64,000 nucleotides of DNA from Deinococcus frigens DSM 12807 (GCF_000701425.1 NZ_JNIW01000009.1:33022-97021), one strand, 5' to 3'. Positions 40,152 through 49,311 are shown, counted from the stretch's first letter. Notes: generated by a model not told the origin, from the sequence alone. Made by a program: numbers and translations.

Positions 40152-41215
40152 AGATATTTGTCACGGGCACTGAAGGTTATCTGGGGTCCCTGCTGGCCCC
40201 GCAACTGCTGGCGGCGGGCCACGAGGTCATTGGCCTGGACACCGGCTATTACAAGGCAGGCTGGCTCTACAGAGGCATCACCCAGAGCGCCCGCACGCTG
40301 AACAAGGATCTGCGCCAGATCACGGCGGAAGACCTGCGCGGCGTGGACGCGGTGGTCCACATGGCCGAGCTGTCCAACGATCCGCTGGGGCAACTGCTGC
40401 CCAACATCACCTACGACATCAACCACCACGGCTCGGTGCGGCTGGCCGAACTGGCCAAGGCGGCGGGCGTTCAAAAGTTCGTCTATATGTCGTCGTGCAG
40501 CGTGTACGGCGTGGGCGGGGCGGACTTCGTGACCGAGGACTCGCCGGTCAACCCGCAGACCGCCTACGCCGAGTGCAAGGTGCTGGTTGAAAATGACCTG
40601 CGCCCGCTGGCCGACGCGAAATTCTCGCCTACCTTCCTGCGCAACGCCACCGCCTTCGGGGCCAGCCCGCGCATGAGATTCGACATCGTGCTGAACAACC
40701 TATCGGGGCTGGCGTATACCACGGGTAAAATCGCCATGACCTCGGACGGAACGCCGTGGCGTCCGCTGGTGCATGCGCTGGACATCGCCCGCGCCATTGG
40801 GTGCGTGCTGGACGCGCCCATCGAGGCCGTTCACAACCAGACCTTCAACGTGGGCAGCACCGAGCAGAACTACCGCGTGCGCGAGATCGCCGAGCAGGTG
40901 GCCGCCGCCTTCCCCGGCTGCGCTCTCAGCTTCGGCGAACAGGGCGCGGACACCCGCAGCTACCGCGTGAATTTCGACAAAATCACCAATGATCTGCCCG
41001 GCTTTAGCTGCGATTGGAACGCCGCGCGCGGGGCGCAGCAGCTCGCGGCGCTGTTCGGCTCCATCAACCTGGGCCGCGACACCTTCGAGGGCCGGGGCTT
41101 TACCCGCCTCAAGCAACTGGAATACCTGCTGGAGAGCGGGCAGATCGACAATGACTTTTACTGGACCGACCCGTTCTCCGCATCTACGGGAGCAACCACC
41201 GAGGCGCAGGCATGA
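40148..41215 (+). CDS. NAD-dependent epimerase/dehydratase (extended SDR)
   Basis: 355 residues. The Rossmann motif VTGTEGYLGSLLAPQL (residues 5-20) and active-site YAECK (YxxxK, about residue 140) are present, with SSCSVYG supplying the catalytic Ser. These enzymes epimerise or dehydrate nucleotide sugars. In an operon with RfbF and an RfbC-like epimerase it is the natural candidate for the 4,6-dehydratase or 4-epimerase/reductase step. ATGA overlap with the preceding gene. Confidence 0.88.
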   Translation: MKIFVTGTEGYLGSLLAPQLLAAGHEVIGLDTGYYKAGWLYRGITQSARTLNKDLRQITAEDLRGVDAVVHMAELSNDPLGQLLPNITYDINHHGSVRLAELAKAAGVQKFVYMSSCSVYGVGGADFVTEDSPVNPQTAYAECKVLVENDLRPLADAKFSPTFLRNATAFGASPRMRFDIVLNNLSGLAYTTGKIAMTSDGTPWRPLVHALDIARAIGCVLDAPIEAVHNQTFNVGSTEQNYRVREIAEQVAAAFPGCALSFGEQGADTRSYRVNFDKITNDLPGFSCDWNAARGAQQLAALFGSINLGRDTFEGRGFTRLKQLEYLLESGQIDNDFYWTDPFSASTGATTEAQA

Positions 41216-41766
41216 TCTTTACCGAGACCAAACTGAAGGGTGCATTCATCATCGATCTGGAGTTGCGTGAGGACGAGCGCGGCGGCTTTGCGCGTACCTT
41301 CTGCATGAACGAATTTGAAGCGCATGGTTTGAAGCCGCAGGTGGCCCAGTGCAACCTCAGCTTCAACCACAAGGCCGGGACGCTGCGCGGGATGCACTAC
41401 CAACTGGCCCCCGCCGCTGAGACCAAGCTGGTGCGCTGCACGCGCGGGGCGATTGTGGACGTAATCGTGGACCTGCGCCCCGAATCGGACACCTATCTGG
41501 AGCATGTGGCGGTGGAATTGAACGACGACAACCGTCGCGCCCTGTATGTCCCCGAATTGTTCGCGCATGGGTATCAGGCGCTGAGCGACGGGGCCGAGGT
41601 CAGCTACCAGGTGGGCGAGTTCTACACCCCCGGCTCCGAGCGCGGTCTGCGCTACGACGATCCGCGTCTGGGCATCCAGTGGCCCATGCCGGTCAGTGTG
41701 ATCTCGGAGAAGGACGCTGCGTGGCCGCTGCTGAAGGCCGACGCCATGCCGGAGGTCAGCGCGTGA
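41212..41766 (+). CDS. rfbC: dTDP-4-dehydrorhamnose 3,5-epimerase-like protein
   Basis: 184 residues, cupin fold, normal RfbC length. GTLRGMHYQ (about 60-68) carries the catalytic His and DVIVDLRPESDTYLE the substrate-binding segment; ELFAHGYQAL is the third signature. RfbC epimerises C3 and C5 of 4-keto-6-deoxy sugars. No rfbA/B/D genes accompany it, so it more likely serves the CDP-linked sugar of this operon than dTDP-rhamnose. ATGA overlap at its start. Confidence 0.92.
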   Translation: MIFTETKLKGAFIIDLELREDERGGFARTFCMNEFEAHGLKPQVAQCNLSFNHKAGTLRGMHYQLAPAAETKLVRCTRGAIVDVIVDLRPESDTYLEHVAVELNDDNRRALYVPELFAHGYQALSDGAEVSYQVGEFYTPGSERGLRYDDPRLGIQWPMPVSVISEKDAAWPLLKADAMPEVSA

Positions 41767-43079
41767 TCATCGTGGACCGGGCGCTGGAGAAGCGCGAGGC
41801 GCAGGGCAAGCCGATTCGGGTGGGCATGATCGGGGCCGGATTCATGGGCCGGGGCGTCGCCAACCAGATCATCAACTCGGTGCCGGGGATGCGGCTGGTG
41901 GCCGTCTCGAACCGCCATCTGGCCGGGGCCGTGCGCGCCTATCAGGAAGCGGGGCAGGAGCCGGTGACGGTGGACAGCTTGAACGCGCTGGAAGACGCTG
42001 TGCGCGCCGGAACACCTGCCGTGACCGAGGACGCAGCGCTGCTGTGCGCCTGTGGGGGCATCGACGCCCTGATCGACGTGACCGGCGACGTGGAATTCGG
42101 GGCCTGGGTCACGCTGGAAGCCATTGCCCACGGCAAGCACCTGATCAGCATGAACGCCGAGCTGGACGCCACGGTGGGGCCACTGCTGCGCCGCAAGGCC
42201 GACGCGGCAGGCGTGATCCTGACCGCCGCCGACGGGGATCAGCCGGGCGTGCAGATGAACCTGTACCGCTTCGTGAAATCCATCGGCCTGACACCGCTGG
42301 TGTGCGGCAACATCAAGGGCTTGCAGGACCCCTACCGCACGCCCACCACCCAGCAGTCCTTTGCCGAGAAGTGGGGCCAGAACCCGTACATGGTGACCTC
42401 GTTCGCGGACGGCACCAAGATCTCCTTCGAGCAGGCCATCGTCGCCAACGGCACCGGCATGAGCATCGAGAAACGCGGCATGCGCGGCGCGGACTTCGCG
42501 GGCCATGTGGATGAACTGACCCGGATGTACGACGTGGAGGCCCTGCGCGCCCTGGGCGGCGTGGTGGATTACACCGTGGGCAGCAGGCCGGGGCCGGGGG
42601 TGTTCGTGCTCGCCACGCACGACGATCCCAAACAGCGCCACTACCTTAACCTCTACAAGCTGGGCGAGGGGCCGCTCTACAGCTTTTACACGCCGTACCA
42701 CCTATGCCACTTCGAGGTGCCGCTCACGGTGGCCCGCGCGGTGCTGTTCGGGGATGCGGCGCTGCAACCCCTGGGTGCGCCCACCGTGGAAGTGGTGACC
42801 ACCGCCAAGACCGATTTGCGCGCCGGGGACACGGTGGACGCGCTGGGCGGTTACCTCAGTTACGGGCAGTGCGAGACGGCGGCCATCACCCGCGAGCAGC
42901 GTCTGCTGCCGATGGGACTGGCCGAGGGCTCCGTGCTGCGCTGGGATGTGCCTAAAGACGCGGTGCTGACGTATGACGACGTGACCCTGCCTGAGGGGCG
43001 CGTGGCGGTGCGCCTGCGCGCCGAGCAGGACGCCCTCTTCGCGGACCAGATCGGATCGGGACAGGTCATATCGGTATGA
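41763..43079 (+). CDS. SAF-domain NAD(P)-dependent oxidoreductase (COG4091-like)
   Basis: 438 residues starting at GTG 41763. Rossmann motif VGMIGAGFMGRGVANQI (about 20-36), homoserine-dehydrogenase-like middle and a C-terminal SAF/antifreeze-like domain (about 360-430). The family is annotated as predicted homoserine dehydrogenase but is common in surface-sugar clusters, where its substrate is unknown. GTGA overlap with rfbC and ATGA overlap with the glycosyltransferase show tight coupling. Confidence 0.85.
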   Translation: MIIVDRALEKREAQGKPIRVGMIGAGFMGRGVANQIINSVPGMRLVAVSNRHLAGAVRAYQEAGQEPVTVDSLNALEDAVRAGTPAVTEDAALLCACGGIDALIDVTGDVEFGAWVTLEAIAHGKHLISMNAELDATVGPLLRRKADAAGVILTAADGDQPGVQMNLYRFVKSIGLTPLVCGNIKGLQDPYRTPTTQQSFAEKWGQNPYMVTSFADGTKISFEQAIVANGTGMSIEKRGMRGADFAGHVDELTRMYDVEALRALGGVVDYTVGSRPGPGVFVLATHDDPKQRHYLNLYKLGEGPLYSFYTPYHLCHFEVPLTVARAVLFGDAALQPLGAPTVEVVTTAKTDLRAGDTVDALGGYLSYGQCETAAITREQRLLPMGLAEGSVLRWDVPKDAVLTYDDVTLPEGRVAVRLRAEQDALFADQIGSGQVISV

Positions 43080-44035
43080 CCTCTCTCGCCGATCAAGCCC
43101 CCACCGTCTGCGCGGTGATCCTGACCTACAACCGCCAAGCCCTGCTGCGAGGGTGCCTGGCCTGTCTGCTGGGGCAGACTCGCCCCCCGGACCAGATTCT
43201 GGTAGTGGACAATGCCAGCAGCGACGGCACCGCCGAGATGCTGGCCCGCGAGTACCCGGACGTGCGGGTGCTGGTCCTGTCGCCCAACCTGGGCGCGGCG
43301 GGGGGCTTCGCAGCAGGGATGGCGCAGGCCTACAGCGCGGGCTTCGACTGGCTGTGGCTGATGGACGACGATGCCTGCCCGCGCCCGGACGCGCTGGAGC
43401 GGTTGCTGGCGGCGGGGGCGGACCCGGACACGGACACGGCGGCGGACGTGCTGGTGCCGTGGCAGTGCTCGGCGCAGGGCAAAATGTACGGTGTGGCCCA
43501 GTGGCAGCCCGGTGGTCTGATGGAACCCGATCCGGCCACGCTTGAGGCCGGACATGAGGTGCAGTTGTTTGCCTTTATCGGGCCGCTGATCTCGCGCGCG
43601 GTGATCGAGCGGGTGGGCCTGCCCTACGCCGAGTACTTCATCGACATGTTCGACTGGGAATACAGCCTGCGCGTCCAGCAGGCGGGACTGCGCGCCCGAT
43701 TGGTGCCGGACAGCGTGATTGACCATGAGGCCGGTGAGATCAAACTCCAGCGCCTGCTGGGCGTCGGTCGCGCGCGCGCGCGGTACTGGCGGCCTGGCTG
43801 GCGCGTGTACTACGACACCCGCAACGCGCTGCTCACCTTCCGCCGCCGCCGCCTGGGCTGGCCCACCACCCTGCATTATCTGGCCTCCCAGCCCCGCTCC
43901 GCGCTGCGCGAACTGGCCCTGGAACCCGATGGGCTGCGGCGCGCCCGCCTGCGCTGGTGGGCGGTGCGGGACGGCCTGCGGGGCGTGGCTGGTGAGAGGC
44001 CAGAGGTGCGCCAGATCGGCGGGTCAAAGCGCTGA
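43076..44035 (+). CDS. Glycosyltransferase family 2, rhamnosyl/galactofuranosyl-transferase-like
   Basis: 319 residues. GT-A opening VCAVILTYNRQALLRGCL (about 11-28), VVDNASSDGT, and the metal-binding LMDDDA near residue 100. The NLGAAGGFAAGM stretch is typical of GlfT2-like and rhamnosyl GT2 enzymes. As last gene of the operon it probably transfers the sugar made by the preceding five proteins to a lipid-linked or surface glycan. The 230 bp that follow show no gene. Confidence 0.9.
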   Translation: MTSLADQAPTVCAVILTYNRQALLRGCLACLLGQTRPPDQILVVDNASSDGTAEMLAREYPDVRVLVLSPNLGAAGGFAAGMAQAYSAGFDWLWLMDDDACPRPDALERLLAAGADPDTDTAADVLVPWQCSAQGKMYGVAQWQPGGLMEPDPATLEAGHEVQLFAFIGPLISRAVIERVGLPYAEYFIDMFDWEYSLRVQQAGLRARLVPDSVIDHEAGEIKLQRLLGVGRARARYWRPGWRVYYDTRNALLTFRRRRLGWPTTLHYLASQPRSALRELALEPDGLRRARLRWWAVRDGLRGVAGERPEVRQIGGSKR

Positions 44036-44268
44036 GCTTGAATTCTGGGGCTGCCGCCACACACTGGCGCAGTTTCGGTACAGGACACTGCCGTGCATTC
44101 CAGAGCTGTGCCAGTTCTGGCGTCTGTCCATGACGGTGGGAAGCCCTGGTGGTCCAGTCTCCAGCCGAGCTGTGGGTCAGGGCAATCCCGCCTGGGCCGC
44201 CGCCAGATGACGCTGGGACCGCACTGTCCTTCACGGTGGGTCAGCTTTGCTGTGACAAGCTGCCCCGG

Positions 44269-46200
44269 ATGAAGTTGACCGAAGCAAAAATGGGAGGCGG
44301 CGCGGCTGCGCTTCCCAGCAGGGCAGCACTCGTGGTGGCTGTGGGCGCGCTGACGCTGAGTGCCGCCCTCAGCGCCCTGGCCCCAGCCAGCGCGGCCCAG
44401 TCCACACCGCAGCCATTTGCCGACGGCGGGGTGTACACGCTCAGGAACGCGTGTGCCGGGCTGGCGCTGGACGTGGAAAGTGCAGGCGTCCAGAACGGCG
44501 CGCGGGCCATCGTCTGGCCCTACGCCGCCGCCGCCAACCAGCAGTGGAACGTGCAGGAGATCAGCGCGGGCCGCTACCGCCTGAGCGCGCTGCACAGCGG
44601 CAAGTTGCTGGACGTGGACAATGGCGGTAAATCGCCGGGAACGCCGGTCATCCAGTGGAGTGGCACCGGCGGTGTCAACCAGCAGTGGCTGACCGAGAAG
44701 GTCGGAGACGGCACCTTTCGCCTGCGCCCGGCCCACGCCCCTGAGCTGGCGCTGGAGGTCCTCAGCGCCCCCAATCAGGGCGGCAGCGCCGTGGGGATGG
44801 GCCGTGTTGCGGCGGGCGCTTCTGCCTGCGCCAGCGGCTGGAAGATCGAGCGGGTGGCGCGCCCGGCTGGCACCAATCGGCTGGCCGTCTCCAAAGATGG
44901 TCACAGCCTGGTCCACGCCGACGGCTCGCCCTTCCTGTACCTGGCCGATACCGCCTGGGAACTGCCCCACCGTCTGGACCGCGCCGAGGTCATCCGCTAC
45001 CTGGACACCCGCCAGCGTCAAGGCTTCACGGTCATCCAGACGGTGGCGCTGGCCGAGCTGGGCGGCCCCACGGTGCCCAACGCCTCCGGCGATCTGCCGT
45101 TCAAGGACGGCGACCCGGCCCGCCCAGCCACCACGCCGGGCAGCGATCCCAAGAAGGCCGACGAGTACGACTACTGGGACCATCTGGACTATGTGATTGA
45201 CCAGGCGGCGGCGCGCGGCATGTATGTCACGTTGCTGCCGACCTGGGGCGAGTGGGTCAACGACGAGCCGCTGTTCACCCCGGCCACGGCGCGGGCTTAC
45301 GGGCGTTTCCTGGGGCAGCGCTACCGCAACGCCCCGGTGATCTGGATGCTGGGCGGCGACCGCAACCCGGAAAAGCCCGAGCAGCGCGAGATCTGGCGGG
45401 CGATGGCGGGCGGCCTGGAGGACGGCGCGGGCAGTCCCGAGAAGGCGCTGATCAGCTACCACCCGGCCATGCCCTTTGGCTCGGCGCAGTGGTTTCACGC
45501 AGAGGCGTGGCTGGATTTCAACACCTGGCAGACCGGCCACTGCCGCAGGCAACGGGTCTGGGAAAAGATCGGCCAGACGCGCGCCGAGAAGCTGCCCAAG
45601 CCGGTGCTGAACGCCGAACCCATCTACGAGGACCACCCGGTGTGCTTCGATCCGGGCAAGCAGGGCTACTCCGACGCCACCGATGTCCGCAACGTGGCGT
45701 ACTGGAGCGTTTTTTCCGGTGCCTTTGGGGCCAGCTACGGCCATCATTCGGTCTGGCAGATGTTCGAGAAGGGCCGCAAGGGAATCAACGGTCCGCAGAT
45801 GCCCTGGACCGAGGGCCTGAACGCGGCGGGGGCCGCCCAGATGCGGCACCTGCGGACCCTGCTTGAGGCCCGCCCTGCTCTGAGCCGCGTCCCGGACTCC
45901 ACCCTGGTCACCCAGGTCTACGACGACGATGGGCGGATCGTGGCCGTGCGCGGCGATGGCTATGCCCTGGTCTACACGGTCCTCGGCAAGCCGGTTGCGC
46001 TGCGCCCCGAGCGCCTGCCCGGCAAGGAAACGGTGGCGGCGTGGTACAACCCGCGCACCGGTCAGACGACAGCCCTCGGCCAGGTGGGCCGCAAGGGTCC
46101 TGTGACGTTCACGCCGCCGTCCAGGGGGCGCGGCAGCGACTGGATTCTGGTGCTCGACGACGCTGCGCGGCAATTTCCGCCAGTTGGCCGCAAGCGCTGA
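44269..46200 (+). CDS. Secreted ricin-lectin plus DUF4038 glycoside hydrolase
   Basis: About 643 residues. A signal-like hydrophobic segment (about residues 16-40) is followed by a ricin-type beta-trefoil (about 45-195; repeated QQW motifs) and a DUF4038 apiosidase-like TIM barrel (about 205-560; FLYLADTAWELPHRL, WMLGGDRNP, VLNAEPIYEDHP), ending in a beta-sandwich domain. Such proteins cut plant or bacterial glycans outside the cell. The start is uncertain: ATG 44269 or 44290, neither with a Shine-Dalgarno; the frame is open back to 44149. Confidence 0.85.
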   Translation: MKLTEAKMGGGAAALPSRAALVVAVGALTLSAALSALAPASAAQSTPQPFADGGVYTLRNACAGLALDVESAGVQNGARAIVWPYAAAANQQWNVQEISAGRYRLSALHSGKLLDVDNGGKSPGTPVIQWSGTGGVNQQWLTEKVGDGTFRLRPAHAPELALEVLSAPNQGGSAVGMGRVAAGASACASGWKIERVARPAGTNRLAVSKDGHSLVHADGSPFLYLADTAWELPHRLDRAEVIRYLDTRQRQGFTVIQTVALAELGGPTVPNASGDLPFKDGDPARPATTPGSDPKKADEYDYWDHLDYVIDQAAARGMYVTLLPTWGEWVNDEPLFTPATARAYGRFLGQRYRNAPVIWMLGGDRNPEKPEQREIWRAMAGGLEDGAGSPEKALISYHPAMPFGSAQWFHAEAWLDFNTWQTGHCRRQRVWEKIGQTRAEKLPKPVLNAEPIYEDHPVCFDPGKQGYSDATDVRNVAYWSVFSGAFGASYGHHSVWQMFEKGRKGINGPQMPWTEGLNAAGAAQMRHLRTLLEARPALSRVPDSTLVTQVYDDDGRIVAVRGDGYALVYTVLGKPVALRPERLPGKETVAAWYNPRTGQTTALGQVGRKGPVTFTPPSRGRGSDWILVLDDAARQFPPVGRKR

Positions 46201-46235
46201 GGACGCCTCATCTGACTACCATCCGGTGCATGGGG

Positions 46236-46264
46236 TTGACGCTCCATGCATATTGCGCTATCTT
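46236..46264 (+). promoter_or_regulatory. Strong sigma-70-type promoter
   Basis: TTGACG (46236-46241), 17-nt spacer, TATCTT (46259-46264). Expected transcription start near 46271, giving an 80-nt leader to the GTG at 46351. Confidence 0.65.
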
Positions 46265-46274
46265 CTTCTCATCG

Positions 46275-46296
46275 CCGCCTGAGAGGGCGGTTTTTT
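46275..46296 (+). terminator. Hairpin plus T6 at the 5' end of the methyltransferase leader
   Basis: CCGCC (46275-46279) and GGCGG (46286-46290) form a small stem followed by TTTTTT (46291-46296). It could terminate read-through from the glycosidase gene, or, since it begins a few bases after the predicted start site, serve as a 5' leader hairpin. Confidence 0.55.
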
Positions 46297-46350
46297 CAGT
46301 TCCGACCGAGGCTCCAGTCTCAGGTCCCCCTTGAATCAGGAGGTAGATCG

Positions 46351-47004
46351 GTGGGTCAACCTGTTCCGGCACGGAGGGCCTCCAGACGAACTGGCGGTGT
46401 CGCCCTGGCGCTGGTCGGCTTGGCCGCCTTCACCATTGCCCAATTGGGGCTGCGGCTGTGGGTGAGGAGCAAGCCCAGGCCCATTCCCTACGGCTGGGCG
46501 TGGCTGCTGGAGAACCCCTGGCGGCGGCGTTACCGCGATCCCGTGCGGCTGGCTGGGGCCTGCGGCCTGCGTTCCAGCGATCATGTGCTGGAGGTCGGCT
46601 GCGGATCGGGTCTATTCACGCCCGCACTGGCCGGGCGCTGTGCCCACCTGACGGCGCTGGACATCGAGGCCCGCTACCTGGCCCAGACGGCGGCCCGGAC
46701 CGCTGGGCTGCCCAACGTGACGCTCCTGCACGGCGATCTCTTGGCGCTGCCGATCCTGGCGGCCAGCATGGACGCGGCGGTGTTGATCTCGGTCCTAACC
46801 GAGGTGCCTGCGCCGGTGGAGGCCCTGCGGGAGTGCGTCAGGGTGCTGCGGCCCGGGGGCCGGATCATGGTGGGCGAGGAGTTCTTCGGGCCGGAATACG
46901 TGCTGCCCCGCACCGTGGACAATTGGGCGGGGGCTGCCGGGCTGCGGTGTATCGGCAAGCAGGGCAACGGCTGGGCCTACCTGCACATCTACGAGGTGAT
47001 TTAG
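46351..47004 (+). CDS. Membrane-anchored class I SAM methyltransferase
   Basis: 217 residues from GTG 46351, chosen because AGGAGG lies at 46338-46343; the longer frame from 46246 starts inside the promoter. One hydrophobic segment (about 18-38) precedes the methyltransferase domain, with SAM motif LEVGCGSGLFTPAL near residue 80 and VRVLRPGGRIMVGEEFF near 165. Substrate unknown; a lipid or quinone precursor is possible because of the anchor. The stop codon overlaps a small repeat element. Confidence 0.82.
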   Translation: MGQPVPARRASRRTGGVALALVGLAAFTIAQLGLRLWVRSKPRPIPYGWAWLLENPWRRRYRDPVRLAGACGLRSSDHVLEVGCGSGLFTPALAGRCAHLTALDIEARYLAQTAARTAGLPNVTLLHGDLLALPILAASMDAAVLISVLTEVPAPVEALRECVRVLRPGGRIMVGEEFFGPEYVLPRTVDNWAGAAGLRCIGKQGNGWAYLHIYEVI

Positions 47005-47224
47005 AGCGTTTGTCAAAAGAGTTGTCCACTTTTGACCGAACAGGCGGGCAAGCGTCCTGATGGAGAGGGGTAGCCCCATACGGGTGCTGTCACACGACAA
47101 CAGTTTGTTCTGCTCAAGACAGTGAGTAAATTTCGCCGAGTATCTGGGACTGGAACAGCTCCGTAGGAGAGAACGGAAGCGTCGTGAGTCTTCTCTCCCG
47201 GTGCTGTAATTCGGACAAATGCTC
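47004..47224. repeat. Putative MITE-like element with 11-bp inverted ends
   Basis: GAGCGTTTGTC (47004-47014) and GACAAATGCTC (47214-47224) are inverted copies with one mismatch, bounding 221 bp without a supportable gene between two convergent genes. The left end coincides with the methyltransferase stop codon. No target duplication was found. Confidence 0.4.
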
Positions 47225-47234
47225 CAGAACTCGT

Positions 47235-48350
47235 TCAGACTTTGCTCGCGGGCAGCCATTCCGGATGGGCGCTCAGCGGGGCGGGGCGTTCGGCGGGGCT
47301 CTGGACCTCCAGCGTGCGCCCGGCCTCGGCGGCGTCCAGCGTCGTCTGCATCACGTCCAGCACGTGGTAGGCCAGTTCGCCGCTGGCACGATGGTGGGTG
47401 CCGCCGTCCACCGCACTCAGCATATCGGCCAGCCCTATGCCGCGCGCATTGTCCTGAAAGGGGCGGATCAGCTCGATGGTTTCCCAGGCGTCACTGTTTG
47501 CCGCGCGCAGCCGCAGCGGGCCGCCGAAGGTGTTGGGATCGGGCAGGCTCAGGGTGCCCTGGGTGCCGTAGATTTCCATGCGCGGCAACTCGCTGGCCTG
47601 CACGTCAAAACTGGTGATGAAGGTAGCGACGGCTCCCGGCCCGGCCTCGCTCCCATCAAAGGACAGTTGGGCGGTGACGTGGGTGGGGGTCTGGACCGGG
47701 ACGCTCTGACCCTGCCGCGCCCCGCTGCCGATCACGCGCTCCGTGTGCGCCCTGGCTGCGCTGCCGCCCACGCGGACGACGCCGCCCAGCAGGCCCACCA
47801 GCGCGGTCAGGTAGTACGGCCCCATGTCGAACAGTGGCCCTGCGCCGGGCTGGTAGAAGAATTCGGGATCGGGGTGCCAGCCCTCCGGCCCGTTGCTCAG
47901 CATGAAGGCGGTGGCGGCCACCGGGCGGCCAATCCGGCCCGCGTCCAGCACCTCGCGGGCAGTTTGCAGCCCCGCGCCCAGAAAGGTATCGGGGGCGCAG
48001 CCCACCCGCAGGCCCCGTTCCCGCGCCGCCGCCAGGATGGCCAGCCCGTCCTGGCGCGTGGTCGCCAGCGGTTTTTCGCTGTAGACGTGCTTGCCCGCGT
48101 TTAAGGCGGCCAGTGACGTCGCGGCGTGCGCGGCGGGCGGCGTCAGGTTGACCACCGCCACGATCTGGGGGTCCGCGAGCAGTTCGTCCAGGCCCACCGC
48201 GCGGCAGCCGTAGGCGCTGGCCTGCGCCTGGGCACGCGCCGGGTCCAGATCGGTGATGGCCGCTACCCGGAACACCCCCAGCTCGCGGGCGATCTTCAGG
48301 TACGCGCTGCTGATGTTGCCGGTGCCGATAATGCCGATGCTGTGGGTCAT
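47235..48350 (-). CDS. Gfo/Idh/MocA-family dehydrogenase
   Basis: 371 residues. N-terminal Rossmann motif GIIGTGNISSAYLKIAREL (about 5-23) and the EKPLATT motif (about 93-99) holding the conserved Lys. The family oxidises sugars, inositols and their derivatives with NAD(P). The ATG at 48350 has AGGAGG upstream; the frame extends 82 codons further but into the divergent promoter region. Divergent with a TIM-barrel sugar isomerase, suggesting a shared sugar catabolic route. Confidence 0.9.
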   Translation of the reverse strand: MTHSIGIIGTGNISSAYLKIARELGVFRVAAITDLDPARAQAQASAYGCRAVGLDELLADPQIVAVVNLTPPAAHAATSLAALNAGKHVYSEKPLATTRQDGLAILAAARERGLRVGCAPDTFLGAGLQTAREVLDAGRIGRPVAATAFMLSNGPEGWHPDPEFFYQPGAGPLFDMGPYYLTALVGLLGGVVRVGGSAARAHTERVIGSGARQGQSVPVQTPTHVTAQLSFDGSEAGPGAVATFITSFDVQASELPRMEIYGTQGTLSLPDPNTFGGPLRLRAANSDAWETIELIRPFQDNARGIGLADMLSAVDGGTHHRASGELAYHVLDVMQTTLDAAEAGRTLEVQSPAERPAPLSAHPEWLPASKV

Positions 48351-48558
48351 GCTGGGGTCCTCCTGAGAGGTAGGCGAGAGTTGTGGACGGTCAGGATGGC
48401 ATGATGGGCAGCACAGGGAGCATAGGGGCGTGAATGTGACAAGACAGCCTCGCCGGGCCGTAGACTCTGGGCCGGAAAGAGCGCCGCCACAGTTTCGTCC
48501 CTGCCTTCCGCCGCCCGATTCTAGCGAGAACGTTCCCCCTTTCTTCCACGAGGTTCCC

Positions 48559-49296
48559 ATGACCCAGCGCGTTTCCGTCGGCCTGCAACTGTACACCCTG
48601 CGCGAGCAACTGGCTCAGGATTTTCCGGGTACCCTGGACGCCGTGGCCGCCAGCGGTGTCACCGAGGTCGAGCTGGCCGGGGAATACGGCGGTCTGGACG
48701 GCCCTGGCCTGCGCGCCGCCCTGGCCGAACGCGGGTTGACGGCCACCGCCGCCCACATCGGCGGTGAGGCGTGGGAGACGGACACGGATGGGCAGATCGC
48801 CTTCCTGCATGGCGTCGGCGTGACGCGCGCGGTCTATCCCTGGTTCAAGGGTGAGGGGCAGGAGTGGGTGACGCTGGCCGAACAGCTCGAAGGGTTGTCG
48901 CAACGGCTGGCCGGAGAGGGCATCAGCCTCAGTTACCACAACCATAACCACGAGCTGAGCGAGACGCTGGACGGGCAACCGGTTCTCGATCTGCTGATGG
49001 AGCGCGCCCCCAGCCTGGGCCTGGAGCTGGACACCGCCTGGGTCTATGCGGGCGGCCAGGACCCGGTGGACTATCTCCAGCGCTACGCCGACCGTGTGCC
49101 CCTGGTGCACCTCAAGGACCTGCGCCGCGAGAACGACGGCTGGCGCACGGTGGAACTGGGTGCGGGCGAGGTGCCGCTCGCCGCCATTCTGGACGCCGTG
49201 CCAGCGGGCGCGTCGGTCTTCTACGAGCAGGACCAGGCCGACGGGCTGAACAGCCTGCGGACCAGCCTGGCGTTCCTTGGCAGTCTGGGAAAATGA
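48559..49296 (+). CDS. Sugar phosphate isomerase/epimerase, xylose-isomerase-like TIM barrel
   Basis: 245 residues. SVGLQLYTLREQLAQDFPGT at the N-terminus, YHNHNHEL (about 130-137) and the metal-binding LELDTAWVYAGG and VHLKDL stretches are those of the AP-endonuclease-2/IolE/IolH superfamily. Cytoplasmic. The start is the Met after an Arg/Pro-rich untranslated stretch; the open frame from 48430 crosses the promoter zone of the divergent dehydrogenase. The two probably act on the same sugar or cyclitol. Confidence 0.88.
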   Translation: MTQRVSVGLQLYTLREQLAQDFPGTLDAVAASGVTEVELAGEYGGLDGPGLRAALAERGLTATAAHIGGEAWETDTDGQIAFLHGVGVTRAVYPWFKGEGQEWVTLAEQLEGLSQRLAGEGISLSYHNHNHELSETLDGQPVLDLLMERAPSLGLELDTAWVYAGGQDPVDYLQRYADRVPLVHLKDLRRENDGWRTVELGAGEVPLAAILDAVPAGASVFYEQDQADGLNSLRTSLAFLGSLGK

Positions 49297-49311
49297 GCTT
49301 CTTGCAACGGA

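Noticed and set aside
43876..46173. 765-codon minus-strand frame opposite the GT2 end and the DUF4038 gene
   Set aside because: Spans two real genes and their spacer in antisense, with shadow-like composition and no motif.
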